In this document: one piece after another, positions 1-9,794 of the stretch
Layout: each line of letters begins with the position of its first letter
Numbering within the stretch: position 1 is the first letter of the stretch
Source of the DNA: Comamonadaceae bacterium
Lineage (GTDB): Bacteria > Pseudomonadota > Gammaproteobacteria > Burkholderiales > Burkholderiaceae_C
DNA length: 11,425 nt
Assembly (NCBI GenBank): GCA_947494405.1
Contig: CANLWQ010000037.1
Location: 1 to 11,425 of the forward strand
Reading direction: 5' to 3'
Position numbers and translations under genes: made by a program
Notes under the pieces: generated by a model
Databases searched by the model: none
The model's input: only the letters and a program-made list of their open reading frames with translations
Told to the model about the DNA's origin: nothing

Positions 1-108
1 GGCGCGACGCGCGTTGATCACAGCGCGTCCTCCACGGGTTTTCATGCGCACCAAAAAGCCATGGGTGCGAGCGCGGCGTGTTTTAGAGGGTTGGTATGTG
101 CGTTTCAT
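1..108 (-). CDS. rpmH: Ribosomal protein bL34, 5' part (runs off left edge)
   Basis: This is the small basic protein L34 of the large ribosomal subunit. The 36 codons present read [18 protein letters not shown] and continue through a [16 protein letters not shown] segment, an essentially family-perfect match. L34 is normally 44-46 residues, so about 8-10 C-terminal residues and the stop lie beyond the window. The ATG is at 108-106 on the minus strand. No strong Shine-Dalgarno sequence precedes it, but a good promoter lies 34-62 nt upstream. Divergent rpmH and dnaA is the classic bacterial origin arrangement; rnpA and yidC would be expected next, outside this window. Identification is near certain. 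Confidence 0.97.
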   Translation of the reverse strand, partial: MKRTYQPSKTRRARTHGFLVRMKTRGGRAVINARRA

Positions 109-141
109 TTGAAGTCACTAAATGCGTCGAGGAAACCTTGC

Positions 142-170
142 ATTATCCCTCAATTGAAAGGCTTGACCAA
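142..170 (-). promoter_or_regulatory. rpmH promoter (sigma70-like)
   Basis: On the minus strand there is a TTGGTC -35 (170-165), a 17-nt spacer and a GATAAT -10 (147-142). This predicts a start near 135 and a leader of about 27 nt before the rpmH ATG. Spacing is optimal and each hexamer has one or two mismatches. This is a motif call only. A weak DnaA-box-like TTATCCCTC (143-151) overlaps the -10. Confidence 0.65.
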
Positions 171-173
171 TCT

Positions 174-196
174 TTCTTCATGTAAAGCATGAAGAA
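174..196. repeat. Perfect 9-bp inverted repeat between rpmH and dnaA
   Basis: TTCTTCATG (174-182) and CATGAAGAA (188-196) are exact reverse complements separated by TAAAG. The dyad lies just upstream of the rpmH -35 element and upstream of dnaA. It has no T-run on either side that would make it a convincing terminator. It could be an operator for a dimeric regulator or an origin-associated structure; nothing in the sequence decides between these. Confidence 0.6.
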
Positions 197-227
197 CAAC
201 GGTTTTGTCCTAGAATTTTTTTTCACC

Positions 228-236
228 TGTGGATAA
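228..236 (-). promoter_or_regulatory. DnaA box (consensus)
   Basis: TGTGGATAA on the plus strand is TTATCCACA on the minus strand, a perfect match to the high-affinity DnaA box. It lies 62 bp before dnaA. Confidence 0.8.
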
Positions 237-276
237 ATTTTTGATAAAGCCGCTTAACCAGCGCTTAAAATGAAGC

Positions 277-285
277 TTATCCACA
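277..285 (+). promoter_or_regulatory. DnaA box (consensus)
   Basis: TTATCCACA is a perfect DnaA box ending 12 nt before the dnaA start codon. Occupancy here would be expected to block dnaA transcription or early elongation, which fits known DnaA autoregulation. The regulatory effect is inference. Confidence 0.8.
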
Positions 286-297
286 TATGCTTATCCC

Positions 298-1710
298 TTG
301 AACGCGCCTACGCCCCCCAACCCCACACAAGCTGCTTTGCCCGACGCGGGCCAAGCGCTGTGGCAGGCCTGCGTCGATCAATTGGCGCAAGAATTGCCCG
401 AACAACAGTTCAATACATGGATAAGGCCTTTGAACGCCAGCTTGTCCGAGGATTTCTCACGGATTCACATTGAAGTGGCCAATCGTTTCAAATTGGACTG
501 GATTCGCGCCCAATACGCGGGCCGTTTGTCTGCATTGCTGCAGCAACTGTATGGACAGCCCATACAAATCGATTTTTTACTCGCTGCCAAAGAAATACCA
601 CAGCGCGTATCTCCTGCGCGAACCTTGGCTGTGCCTGAAGAATTTGCTGCCGCCTCTGGCCCCAGCAGCGAAACCGGACTGAATGCCTTTAAAAACCGCA
701 TCAACACCAGCCTGTGTTTTGATAATTTGGTCGAAGGCACGGCCAACCGCATGGCCCGCGCCGCCGCCATGCATGTGGCCAATGTGCCAGGCCAGCTTTA
801 CAACCCTTTGTTTATTTATGGCGGCGTGGGCCTGGGTAAAACCCATTTGATGCATGCTGTTGGCAATCAGTTGCTGGTCAACCGCCCAGACGCCACGGTT
901 TTGTACATTCACGCCGAACAATTTGTATCTGATGTTGTCAAAGCCTATCAGCGCAAAACCTTTGATGAATTTAAGCAGTATTACCATTCCTTGGATTTAT
1001 TGCTGATTGATGATGTGCAATTTTTTGCCAATAAAGACCGCACACAAGAAGAGTTTTTCAATGCTTTTGAGGCTTTACTCACAAAGAAGTCGCATATTGT
1101 GATGACCAGCGACACCTATCCCAAGGGCTTGACTGATATCCATGAGCGTTTGGTGTCGCGGTTTGACTCTGGCTTAACCGTCGCCATCGAACCCCCGGAA
1201 CTTGAAATGCGGGTCGCCATATTGATTGCCAAAGCGCGCAGCGAAGGCGCCGACATGCCCGAAGAAGTGGCGTTTTTTGTGGCTAAAAACGTTCGCTCCA
1301 ACGTGCGTGAATTGGAAGGGGCATTGCGCAAAATTTTGGCCTACTCTCGGTTTAACCAAAAAGAAGTCTCGATTCAGCTTGCCAGAGACGCATTGCGCGA
1401 CTTGCTTTCTATACAAAACCGCCAAATTTCGGTCGAGAACATCCAAAAAACCGTGGCAGACTATTACAAAATCAAAATTGCAGACATGTATTCGAAAAAA
1501 CGGCCTGCTTCCATTGCCAGACCGCGTCAAATTGCCATGTATTTAGCCAAAGAACTCACCCAAAAAAGCTTGCCCGAAATCGGCGAATTGTTTGGCGGAC
1601 GAGACCACACCACGGTTTTACATGCTGTTCGGAAAATATCAGCTGAAAGACAAACGCTGAATGAGCTCAATCAGCAGTTGCATGTTCTTGAACAAACCCT
1701 GAAAGGATAG
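298..1710 (+). CDS. dnaA: Chromosomal replication initiator protein DnaA
   Basis: DnaA is the AAA+ ATPase that binds DnaA boxes, melts the origin and loads the replicative helicase. The 470-aa product has all four domains: domain I (about 20-95, with LWQACVDQL and [11 protein letters not shown]), a short linker domain II (about 96-130), the ATPase core with Walker A GGVGLGKT (175-182), Walker B LLLIDD (234-239) and sensor 2 NVRELEGAL (335-343), and domain IV with [13 protein letters not shown] (408-420) and the DnaA signature [11 protein letters not shown] (433-443). The start is a TTG at 298. It is the most upstream start codon in the frame, because a TGA at 271-273 closes the frame and no in-frame ATG or GTG precedes domain I. 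No Shine-Dalgarno sequence is visible. The gene ends in tandem stops (TAG TGA). Confidence 0.98.
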   Translation: MNAPTPPNPTQAALPDAGQALWQACVDQLAQELPEQQFNTWIRPLNASLSEDFSRIHIEVANRFKLDWIRAQYAGRLSALLQQLYGQPIQIDFLLAAKEIPQRVSPARTLAVPEEFAAASGPSSETGLNAFKNRINTSLCFDNLVEGTANRMARAAAMHVANVPGQLYNPLFIYGGVGLGKTHLMHAVGNQLLVNRPDATVLYIHAEQFVSDVVKAYQRKTFDEFKQYYHSLDLLLIDDVQFFANKDRTQEEFFNAFEALLTKKSHIVMTSDTYPKGLTDIHERLVSRFDSGLTVAIEPPELEMRVAILIAKARSEGADMPEEVAFFVAKNVRSNVRELEGALRKILAYSRFNQKEVSIQLARDALRDLLSIQNRQISVENIQKTVADYYKIKIADMYSKKRPASIARPRQIAMYLAKELTQKSLPEIGELFGGRDHTTVLHAVRKISAERQTLNELNQQLHVLEQTLKG

Positions 1711-1734
1711 TGAGAATGAACGATCTTGCTAAGT

Positions 1735-1744
1735 CTGTGCACAG
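1735..1744. repeat. 10-bp palindrome CTGTGCACAG in oriC
   Basis: CTGTGCACAG is a perfect 10-bp palindrome, 20 nt before the consensus DnaA box at 1764. Each half resembles the CTGTG/CACAG edge of a DnaA box, so it may be a degenerate pair of overlapping boxes. AAGCCT (1754-1759) and AGGCTT (1772-1777) form a further short inverted repeat around the consensus box. Confidence 0.5.
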
Positions 1745-1763
1745 TTTTGGGATAAGCCTTGGG

Positions 1764-1772
1764 TTATCCACA
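1764..1772 (+). promoter_or_regulatory. DnaA box (consensus)
   Basis: TTATCCACA is a perfect match in the dnaA-dnaN gap. It is preceded by an oppositely oriented two-mismatch box (1747-1755), so the pair reads GGATAA, 8 nt, TTATCC. Confidence 0.85.
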
Positions 1773-1868
1773 GGCTTGAATGGTTTTCAAAAGTTGTACC
1801 CACTGGGCTTGACGACTGAGGACGTGTTTCACACATGGTTTGAGGGTCATCAAGTTGTTGAAATAAAA

Positions 1869-1890
1869 GTGGAAAATATGCTTTTCCACA
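1869..1890. repeat. 8-bp inverted repeat carrying the trio-proximal DnaA box
   Basis: GTGGAAAA (1869-1876) and TTTTCCAC (1882-1889) are perfect inverted arms with a 5-nt loop. The right arm plus A1890 is TTTTCCACA, a relaxed DnaA box; the left arm read on the minus strand is TTTTCCACT, one mismatch away. Two head-to-head DnaA sites next to the melting region is the likeliest reading. Confidence 0.6.
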
Positions 1891-1904
1891 GATGACGCTG
1901 TCCC

Positions 1905-1942
1905 TTATCTACTACTACTATTGAAATATAAAGACTTTAAAG
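1905..1942 (+). other. DnaA-trio element and AT-rich unwinding tract
   Basis: CTA is repeated four times in register (1909-1920), after TTAT and before an A/T-rich tract that includes the palindrome CTTTAAAG (1935-1942). On the complementary strand the triplets read 3'-GAT-5', the repeat that DnaA binds as single strands in the DnaA-trio model first described in Bacillus subtilis. The order box, GC-richer spacer, trios, AT tract matches the basal unwinding system. The match is by motif and order; activity is inferred. Confidence 0.7.
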
Positions 1943-1953
1943 AAGAGGAAGAC

Positions 1954-3060
1954 ATGATTGTTTTGAAAGCCAGTCAAGAAAACATAGTTGCAGCGTTGCA
2001 ATCTGTGGTGGGAATTGTGGAGAGGCGTCATACCCTGCCAATACTGGCCAATGTGATGATTCAAAAAACATCTCAAGGGGTTCAACTCACCAGCAGCGAC
2101 TTGGAAATTCAAATTCGCACCGAAGCAGATTTGGGCGGAGACAGCTCAAATTTCACCACCACCGTCGGTGCGCGTAAATTGATGGATATCTTGCGCTCCA
2201 TGCCAAACGATCAAATGGTCAGCTTGGAGTCGCAGCAAAACAAATTGATTCTCAAAGGCGGAAAGAGCCGCTTTACTTTGCAAACCCTGCCTGCTGAAGA
2301 TTTTCCTTTGGTGCAAGAGTCGGCCAACTTTGGCCCCATGTTCAGTATTCCGCAAAAGACGCTGAAGGACTTGTTACACCAAGTGTCTTTTGCCATGGCG
2401 GTTCACGATATTCGTTATTACCTCAACGGTATTTTGTTTGTTGCCGAAGGCAAGCAACTCAGCCTGGTTGCGACAGACGGTCACCGCTTGGCTTACACAT
2501 CTGCCACTTTGGATGTGGAAGTTCCTAAGCAAGAAGTTATTTTGCCGCGCAAAACGGTTCTTGAGTTGCTGCGTTTACTCAGCGACAAAGAGGGCATGAT
2601 TGACATGCAGTTTGCCAATAACCAAGCCAAGTTCAAGTTTGAAGGCAAAGAATTTGTCACCAAATTGGTTGAAGGTAAGTTCCCCGATTACAACCGTGTT
2701 ATTCCCAAAAACCACAAAAATGCGGTTACCTTGGGTCGTTTGAGTTTGCTCAGCACTTTGCAAAGAACCGCTATTTTGACCAGCGATAAATTCAAAGGTG
2801 TTCGCATCAATCTCGACACAGGTATGTTGCGTGTAGCTGCCAGCAACGCCGAGCAAGAAGAGGCGATAGATGAAATTGAAATCGACTATGCAGGCGACAA
2901 CATAGAAATCGGTTTTAACGTGACTTATTTGATTGATGTACTCACCAATATGTCACAAGACATGGTTCGTATGGACTTGGCTGACTCCAACAGTTCGGTG
3001 TTGGTCACCATGGCTGAAAACCCCAATTTCAAGTACGTTGTCATGCCCATGCGCATTTAA
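1954..3060 (+). CDS. dnaN: DNA polymerase III beta subunit (sliding clamp)
   Basis: DnaN forms the dimeric ring clamp that tethers polymerase III and recruits other repair and replication factors. The protein begins MIVLKASQENIVAALQSVVG, has the N-terminal RRHTLPILANVM segment (25-35) and ends with the typical VVMPMRI, the C-terminal edge of the partner-binding pocket. From the ATG at 1954 it is 368 aa, the usual length. I chose this start because a purine-rich Shine-Dalgarno sequence (AGAAGAGGAA, 1941-1950) sits directly before it. A TTG at 1921 in the same frame would add 11 unlikely residues and falls at the end of the DnaA-trio repeats. gyrB follows after 42 nt on the same strand. Confidence 0.97.
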   Translation: MIVLKASQENIVAALQSVVGIVERRHTLPILANVMIQKTSQGVQLTSSDLEIQIRTEADLGGDSSNFTTTVGARKLMDILRSMPNDQMVSLESQQNKLILKGGKSRFTLQTLPAEDFPLVQESANFGPMFSIPQKTLKDLLHQVSFAMAVHDIRYYLNGILFVAEGKQLSLVATDGHRLAYTSATLDVEVPKQEVILPRKTVLELLRLLSDKEGMIDMQFANNQAKFKFEGKEFVTKLVEGKFPDYNRVIPKNHKNAVTLGRLSLLSTLQRTAILTSDKFKGVRINLDTGMLRVAASNAEQEEAIDEIEIDYAGDNIEIGFNVTYLIDVLTNMSQDMVRMDLADSNSSVLVTMAENPNFKYVVMPMRI

Positions 3061-3099
3061 TGCTTTGTATTTTTTTGTGCTTTATGCACGGTGAATTGA

Positions 3100-6392
<3,293 letters not shown>

Positions 6393-6426
6393 TGATGCGG
6401 ATGGATAAGTTTGTTTGAAGCCCGCA

Positions 6427-6455
6427 TTGTGTCATTGAAGCCGCGCGCATAAAAT
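6427..6455 (+). promoter_or_regulatory. Putative mnmG promoter
   Basis: TTGTGT (6427-6432), a 17-nt spacer and TAAAAT (6450-6455) form a plausible sigma70 promoter in the 86-bp gap between the divergent binding-protein gene and mnmG. The predicted start is near 6461, leaving a leader of about 18 nt that includes the AAAAGG ribosome-binding site. It could serve the mnmG-rsmG pair and perhaps the genes beyond. Confidence 0.5.
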
Positions 6456-6478
6456 CGATGGTTTTACAAAAGGCATGA

Positions 6479-8434
6479 ATGCTTTATCCAGAAAGTTTTG
6501 ATGTGTTGGTGGTGGGCGGTGGCCATGCGGGCACGGAAGCCGCATTGGCGTCGGCGCGCATGGGCTGTCGCACTTTGTTGCTCACGCATAACATCGAAAC
6601 TTTGGGTCAGATGAGCTGCAACCCGTCTATAGGCGGCATTGGCAAAGGCCATCTGGTGAAAGAGTTGGATGCTTTGGGCGGCATCATGGCTTTGGCCACA
6701 GACCAAGCAGGTATTCAGTTTCGCATCTTGAACCGCTCTAAAGGCCCAGCAGTTCGTGCCACGCGTGCCCAAGCCGACCGTGTTCTTTATAAGGCGGCGG
6801 TTAGGCGCCGTCTGGAAACCCAGCCCAATCTTTGGTTGTTTCAGCAAGCGGTTGACGACCTGATGATGGAAGGCTCAAGGGTGGTGGGTGCTATGACGCA
6901 AGTGGGTATCTGCTTTCGCGCCAAGACAGTGGTTTTAACCGCAGGCACTTTTTTGGACGGAAAAATCCATGTCGGCTTAGACAACTATGCCGCGGGTCGT
7001 GCCGGAGACCCGCCGGCTGGCCGCCTGTCCGCCCGCCTCAAAGAGTTGCGTTTACCGCAAGGCAGATTGAAGACGGGGACACCGCCACGCATAGACGGCA
7101 AAAGCATAGACTTTTCTAAATGCACAGAGCAGGCAGGTGACGGCATGTTGGGTGGTGAGTCCGCGCAAATGCCGGTGTTCAGTTTCATGGGCCGCGCTGA
7201 TATGCACCCAGACCAAAGGTCATGCTGGATTACCCACACCAATGCACAAACACACGACATCATTCGTTCGGGCTTTGACCGAAGCCCCATGTTCACCGGC
7301 AAGATCGACGGCGTGGGTCCGCGTTATTGCCCCAGCGTGGAAGACAAAATCAACCGGTTTGCTGACAAAGCCAGTCACCAAATTTTTCTAGAGCCCGAAG
7401 GCCTGACCACTGAAGAGTATTACCCTAACGGCATATCCACCAGCCTGCCTTTTGATGTGCAGCTGGCCTTGGTTCGCTCGATTACCGGCTTGGAAGCAGC
7501 GCATATTTTGCGCCCCGGTTACGCCATCGAATACGACTATTTTGATCCGCGTGAACTCAAGCGCAGCTTTGAAACCCGCGCAATCGACGGACTTTTCTTT
7601 GCCGGCCAAATCAACGGAACCACGGGTTATGAAGAGGCGGCGGTACAAGGTTTGTATGCAGGCGTGAATGCGGCTCTTCAAGTCAAGGGCTTGGCGGCGT
7701 GGACGCCGTCGCGTGACCAGGCCTACTTGGGTGTGTTGGTCGACGACTTGGTCAGCCAAGGCGTGGTCGAGCCTTACCGCATGTTCACCAGCCGGGCTGA
7801 GCACAGACTCAAGCTCAGAGAAGACAACGCAGACATGCGCTTGACCGATATAGGCCGTAATCTGGGCTTGGTGCCAGACGATCAGTGGGAGGCTTTCAAC
7901 AGAAAGCGAGACGCTGTTTCACGTGAAACACAGCGGCTCAAGTCTTTGTGGGTCAGCCCGGCCAACCTTTCGGCTGCAGAGGCAGAGCGGGTTTTGGGCA
8001 AAGCCATTGAGCATGAATACAGCTTGGCCGACTTGCTGCGCCGCCCAGAAGTTTCTTATGGTGAACTGATGGCCATGGATGGCGGGCGCTTTGCTTCCCC
8101 GGATATTGCCGACTTGGATACTGTTTCACGTGAAACAGTGATTGAGCAGATAGACATTGCTGCCAAATACTCTGGCTATATTGACAGACAAAATGAGGAG
8201 GTGGCCAGGGCCGCGCATTATGAAAACATGGCTTTGCCACCTGATTTTGATTACCTCTCTATCCCGGCGTTGAGTGTTGAGGTCAGGCAAAAACTGGCCA
8301 AGCACCAGCCAGAAACCTTGGGACAAGCCTCGCGCATTTCGGGCGTGACGCCAGCGGCGATTTCCTTGCTTTTGGTGCATATGCGCCGAGCTCGCTCGCG
8401 CTCATCAACAGCTGTGGGTTCGGCGGCAGCTTGA
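6479..8434 (+). CDS. mnmG: tRNA uridine-5-carboxymethylaminomethyl modification enzyme MnmG (GidA)
   Basis: MnmG binds FAD and, with the GTPase MnmE, installs the carboxymethylaminomethyl group on wobble uridine 34 of certain tRNAs. The 651-aa product starts [20 protein letters not shown], giving the dinucleotide-binding motif (GGGHAG, 13-18), then [16 protein letters not shown] (from 47), [20 protein letters not shown] (Cys284), [30 protein letters not shown] and [15 protein letters not shown], all family hallmarks. Cys47 and Cys284 match the two conserved cysteines. The ATG at 6479 has AAAAGG about 5 nt upstream; another ATG at 6475 is in a frame that soon stops. Two parS sites lie in the C-terminal third and both encode VSRET. 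The stop overlaps the rsmG start. Confidence 0.98.
   Translation: MLYPESFDVLVVGGGHAGTEAALASARMGCRTLLLTHNIETLGQMSCNPSIGGIGKGHLVKELDALGGIMALATDQAGIQFRILNRSKGPAVRATRAQADRVLYKAAVRRRLETQPNLWLFQQAVDDLMMEGSRVVGAMTQVGICFRAKTVVLTAGTFLDGKIHVGLDNYAAGRAGDPPAGRLSARLKELRLPQGRLKTGTPPRIDGKSIDFSKCTEQAGDGMLGGESAQMPVFSFMGRADMHPDQRSCWITHTNAQTHDIIRSGFDRSPMFTGKIDGVGPRYCPSVEDKINRFADKASHQIFLEPEGLTTEEYYPNGISTSLPFDVQLALVRSITGLEAAHILRPGYAIEYDYFDPRELKRSFETRAIDGLFFAGQINGTTGYEEAAVQGLYAGVNAALQVKGLAAWTPSRDQAYLGVLVDDLVSQGVVEPYRMFTSRAEHRLKLREDNADMRLTDIGRNLGLVPDDQWEAFNRKRDAVSRETQRLKSLWVSPANLSAAEAERVLGKAIEHEYSLADLLRRPEVSYGELMAMDGGRFASPDIADLDTVSRETVIEQIDIAAKYSGYIDRQNEEVARAAHYENMALPPDFDYLSIPALSVEVRQKLAKHQPETLGQASRISGVTPAAISLLLVHMRRARSRSSTAVGSAAA
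7915..7930. other. parS: parS site 1 (inside mnmG)
   Basis: TGTTTCACGTGAAACA is a perfect 16-bp palindrome identical to the bacterial consensus parS bound by ParB. It lies in the mnmG coding sequence about 2.7 kb before parB and about 6 kb from oriC. In the mnmG frame it encodes VSRET. Confidence 0.95.
8122..8137. other. parS: parS site 2 (inside mnmG)
   Basis: This is a second perfect TGTTTCACGTGAAACA, 207 bp after the first. The dyad extends two bases further on each side (AC...GT), making a 20-bp palindrome at 8120-8139. It again encodes VSRET in the mnmG frame. Confidence 0.95.
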
Positions 8435-9069
8435 GCTTGTCACTGGAGCAAGACTTGATCTTGGGTGCAGATGCGCTGGGCTTGGCTTTAACGCATCAGC
8501 AAACCTGCCAGCTCTTGGCCTATATAGAGATGCTGCAAAAATGGAATCAGGTATACAACCTGACAGCCATCAAAGACCCTCAGCAGATGTTGATACAGCA
8601 TGTTTTGGATTGTTTGGCGGTTGTTTCGCCTTTGAAAGAAATGGTGCCCAACGCACAAAGCCTGTTGGATGTGGGTGCCGGTGGGGGCCTGCCCTCTGTG
8701 GTTTTGGCCATAGCCTGCCCATCTATGCGCGTGGTGGCGGTAGATGCCGTGGCCAAAAAAGCAGCTTTTATACAAACCGTGGCCCATACTTTGGGCTTGA
8801 CCCATTTGCAAGGGCTTCATGCCCGCATAGAAACTTTAAGCCAACCATTTGATGTGGTGTGTTCCCGCGCCTTTGCGTCTTTGGCAGATTTTGTGTCTGG
8901 TACGCGCAAAAGTTTGGCGCCCAACGGTTATTGGATGGCCATGAAGGGACAGGTGCCCGAGGCAGAAATAGCCGAACTGCCACAAGATATTGCCCATATT
9001 TCAACCCAAAGCTTGCAAGTGCCGGGCTTGGACGCACAACGCTGCTTGGTCTGGATGCGCTTGAAATAG
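8431..9069 (+). CDS. rsmG: 16S rRNA (guanine-527 N7)-methyltransferase RsmG (GidB)
   Basis: RsmG methylates N7 of G527 in 16S rRNA using S-adenosylmethionine; its loss is a known cause of low-level streptomycin resistance in other bacteria. The 212-aa product has the N-terminal helix [20 protein letters not shown] (28-47), HVLDCLAV (57-64), the SAM-binding [16 protein letters not shown] (78-93), [12 protein letters not shown] (104-115) and [11 protein letters not shown] (144-154), as expected for a Rossmann methyltransferase of usual length. The probable start is the TTG at 8431, which overlaps the mnmG stop as TTGA and suggests translational coupling. A second in-frame TTG at 8437 is possible. 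No ATG lies near the start of the conserved region and no strong Shine-Dalgarno sequence is seen, so the exact start is uncertain by a few residues. Confidence 0.95.
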   Translation: MSLSLEQDLILGADALGLALTHQQTCQLLAYIEMLQKWNQVYNLTAIKDPQQMLIQHVLDCLAVVSPLKEMVPNAQSLLDVGAGGGLPSVVLAIACPSMRVVAVDAVAKKAAFIQTVAHTLGLTHLQGLHARIETLSQPFDVVCSRAFASLADFVSGTRKSLAPNGYWMAMKGQVPEAEIAELPQDIAHISTQSLQVPGLDAQRCLVWMRLK

Positions 9070-9095
9070 GACGCCCCACGCGAAAGCACACCACG

Positions 9096-9111
9096 CGTTT
9101 CACGTGAAACA
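9096..9111. other. parS: parS site 3 (rsmG-lysE gap)
   Basis: CGTTTCACGTGAAACA matches the parS consensus at 15 of 16 positions. The central GTTTCACGTGAAAC (9097-9110) is a perfect palindrome. It lies in the 108-bp gap after rsmG, about 700 bp before parA. The rest of that gap (9070-9177) shows no clear terminator. Confidence 0.9.
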
Positions 9112-9177
9112 GTCACACAGCGCCAAAAACAGACTGACCTTGGCTTACACTCTGCCCTCCCCGCAAAAGGATCTCCC

Positions 9178-9792
9178 ATGTTTGGCATCGCAGACTACCC
9201 AGCATTTGTGCTGGCTGTCATTGTTTTTTTGGCAATACCCGGCCCGGGCAATTTGGCCTTGCTCACTTCCACGGCCAAGGGCGGTTTGCGCGGTGGCTTA
9301 GGCGCAACCTTGGGTGTTATTGCAGGAGACCAAGTGCTGATGTGGGCGGCAGTGGCTGGCGTGGCGGCCGTTTTGGCGACCCAGCCAGATTTGTTCCTGG
9401 CATTGCAGTTTTTGGGCGCGGCTTATTTGTCTTTTGTGGGCTTCAAAATGTGGACAGCCAAGCCGGGCGATGCGCCCATCATCAACATCACCGCAGGGCT
9501 TTACTTTCGCCAGTCCTTGTGGATCACCTTGCTCAACCCCAAGGCCATCATGTTTTACATGGCTTTTTTCCCCTTGTTCATAGACCCACAGGCACATGCG
9601 GGCCTATTGACTTTCGGTGTGATGGCCGTGACCGTGGCGGGCCTCACATTTTTGTATGGGCTGGTGGTTTGTATATTGGCGCAACGCTTGACCCTGCGTT
9701 TGCAGCAGCGCCCTTGGGTGGGCCGTGCGTTACAAAAATTGGGCGGGGGCTTGTTGGTGGCCTTTGGTTTGAAACTTGTCTTGAGTAAATAA
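9178..9792 (+). CDS. LysE/RhtB family exporter
   Basis: This is a predicted inner-membrane protein of 204 aa, the usual size for the LysE/RhtB family, whose members export amino acids and related small molecules. The family signature PGPGN is at 21-25, followed by KGGLRGGLGATLGVIAGD (34-51) and NPKAIMFYMAFFPLFI (120-135). About six hydrophobic segments can be seen: near 8-28, 40-66, 70-90, 111-134, 145-168 and 184-202. A good Shine-Dalgarno sequence AAAGGA (9166-9171) precedes the ATG at 9178. A TACACT (9146-9151) could be a -10, but no convincing -35 accompanies it. The stop is only 2 nt before the parA start, so the genes are probably cotranscribed and translationally coupled. The substrate cannot be told from sequence. 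Confidence 0.92.
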   Translation: MFGIADYPAFVLAVIVFLAIPGPGNLALLTSTAKGGLRGGLGATLGVIAGDQVLMWAAVAGVAAVLATQPDLFLALQFLGAAYLSFVGFKMWTAKPGDAPIINITAGLYFRQSLWITLLNPKAIMFYMAFFPLFIDPQAHAGLLTFGVMAVTVAGLTFLYGLVVCILAQRLTLRLQQRPWVGRALQKLGGGLLVAFGLKLVLSK

Positions 9793-9794
9793 AT

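Larger units (their letters stand above)
109..297. promoter_or_regulatory. rpmH-dnaA divergent control region with DnaA boxes
   Basis: This 189-bp non-coding stretch separates the divergent rpmH and dnaA genes. It contains two consensus DnaA boxes in opposite orientations: TGTGGATAA at 228-236 (minus-oriented) and TTATCCACA at 277-285 (plus-oriented). A weaker TTATCCCTT at 291-299 overlaps the dnaA start. A T-tract lies at 213-223. A possible but imperfect dnaA promoter is TTGATA (241-246) with TAAAAT (266-271); its 19-nt spacer is long. It would give a leader of only about 20 nt, with the consensus box at 277-285 lying at or just after the start point, which suits DnaA autorepression. In many bacteria this region is part of a two-part origin; here the unwinding-type signals lie instead between dnaA and dnaN. 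Confidence 0.7.
1711..1953. other. oriC: Probable chromosomal replication origin (oriC), dnaA-dnaN interval
   Basis: This 243-bp gap has the layered architecture of a bacterial unwinding site, reading left to right. First comes a palindrome CTGTGCACAG (1735-1744). Next is a relaxed box TTGGGATAA (1747-1755, two mismatches) facing a consensus box TTATCCACA (1764-1772). A weak TTTCACACA lies at 1827-1835. An inverted repeat follows (1869-1889) whose right arm continues into TTTTCCACA (1882-1890), a match to the relaxed box TTWTNCACA. A 14-nt GC-richer spacer (1891-1904) leads into CTA repeated four times in phase (1909-1920) and an AT-rich tract (1921-1942). Position between dnaA and dnaN agrees with origins of many bacteria. 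A dnaN promoter must also lie here or within dnaA; only a weak candidate (TACTAT, 1916-1921) was seen. Confidence 0.75.

Noticed and set aside
163..188. TTGACC plus TAAAGC as a dnaA promoter
   Set aside because: The spacer is only 14 nt and the would-be -10 lies in the loop of the inverted repeat. The TTGACC bases are better explained as overlapping the rpmH -35 on the other strand.
270..473. 67-codon frame starting with ATG upstream of dnaA
   Set aside because: It overlaps dnaA in another frame, has no family features, and the dnaA frame is clearly the coding one.
1825..1832. Possible fourth parS (TGTTTCAC) in oriC
   Set aside because: Only the left half matches; the following bases ACATGG do not complete the palindrome. 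The same holds for TGTTTCAC at 5773-5780.
1710..1895. 61-codon open frame across the dnaA-dnaN gap
   Set aside because: It overlaps the DnaA boxes and origin dyads, has no recognisable protein features, and has no proper ribosome-binding site apart from the end of dnaA.
1921..1953. Upstream TTG start for dnaN adding 11 residues
   Set aside because: The TTG abuts the CTA trios in oriC and has no Shine-Dalgarno sequence, whereas the ATG at 1954 has one and gives the normal DnaN N-terminus MIVLKAS.
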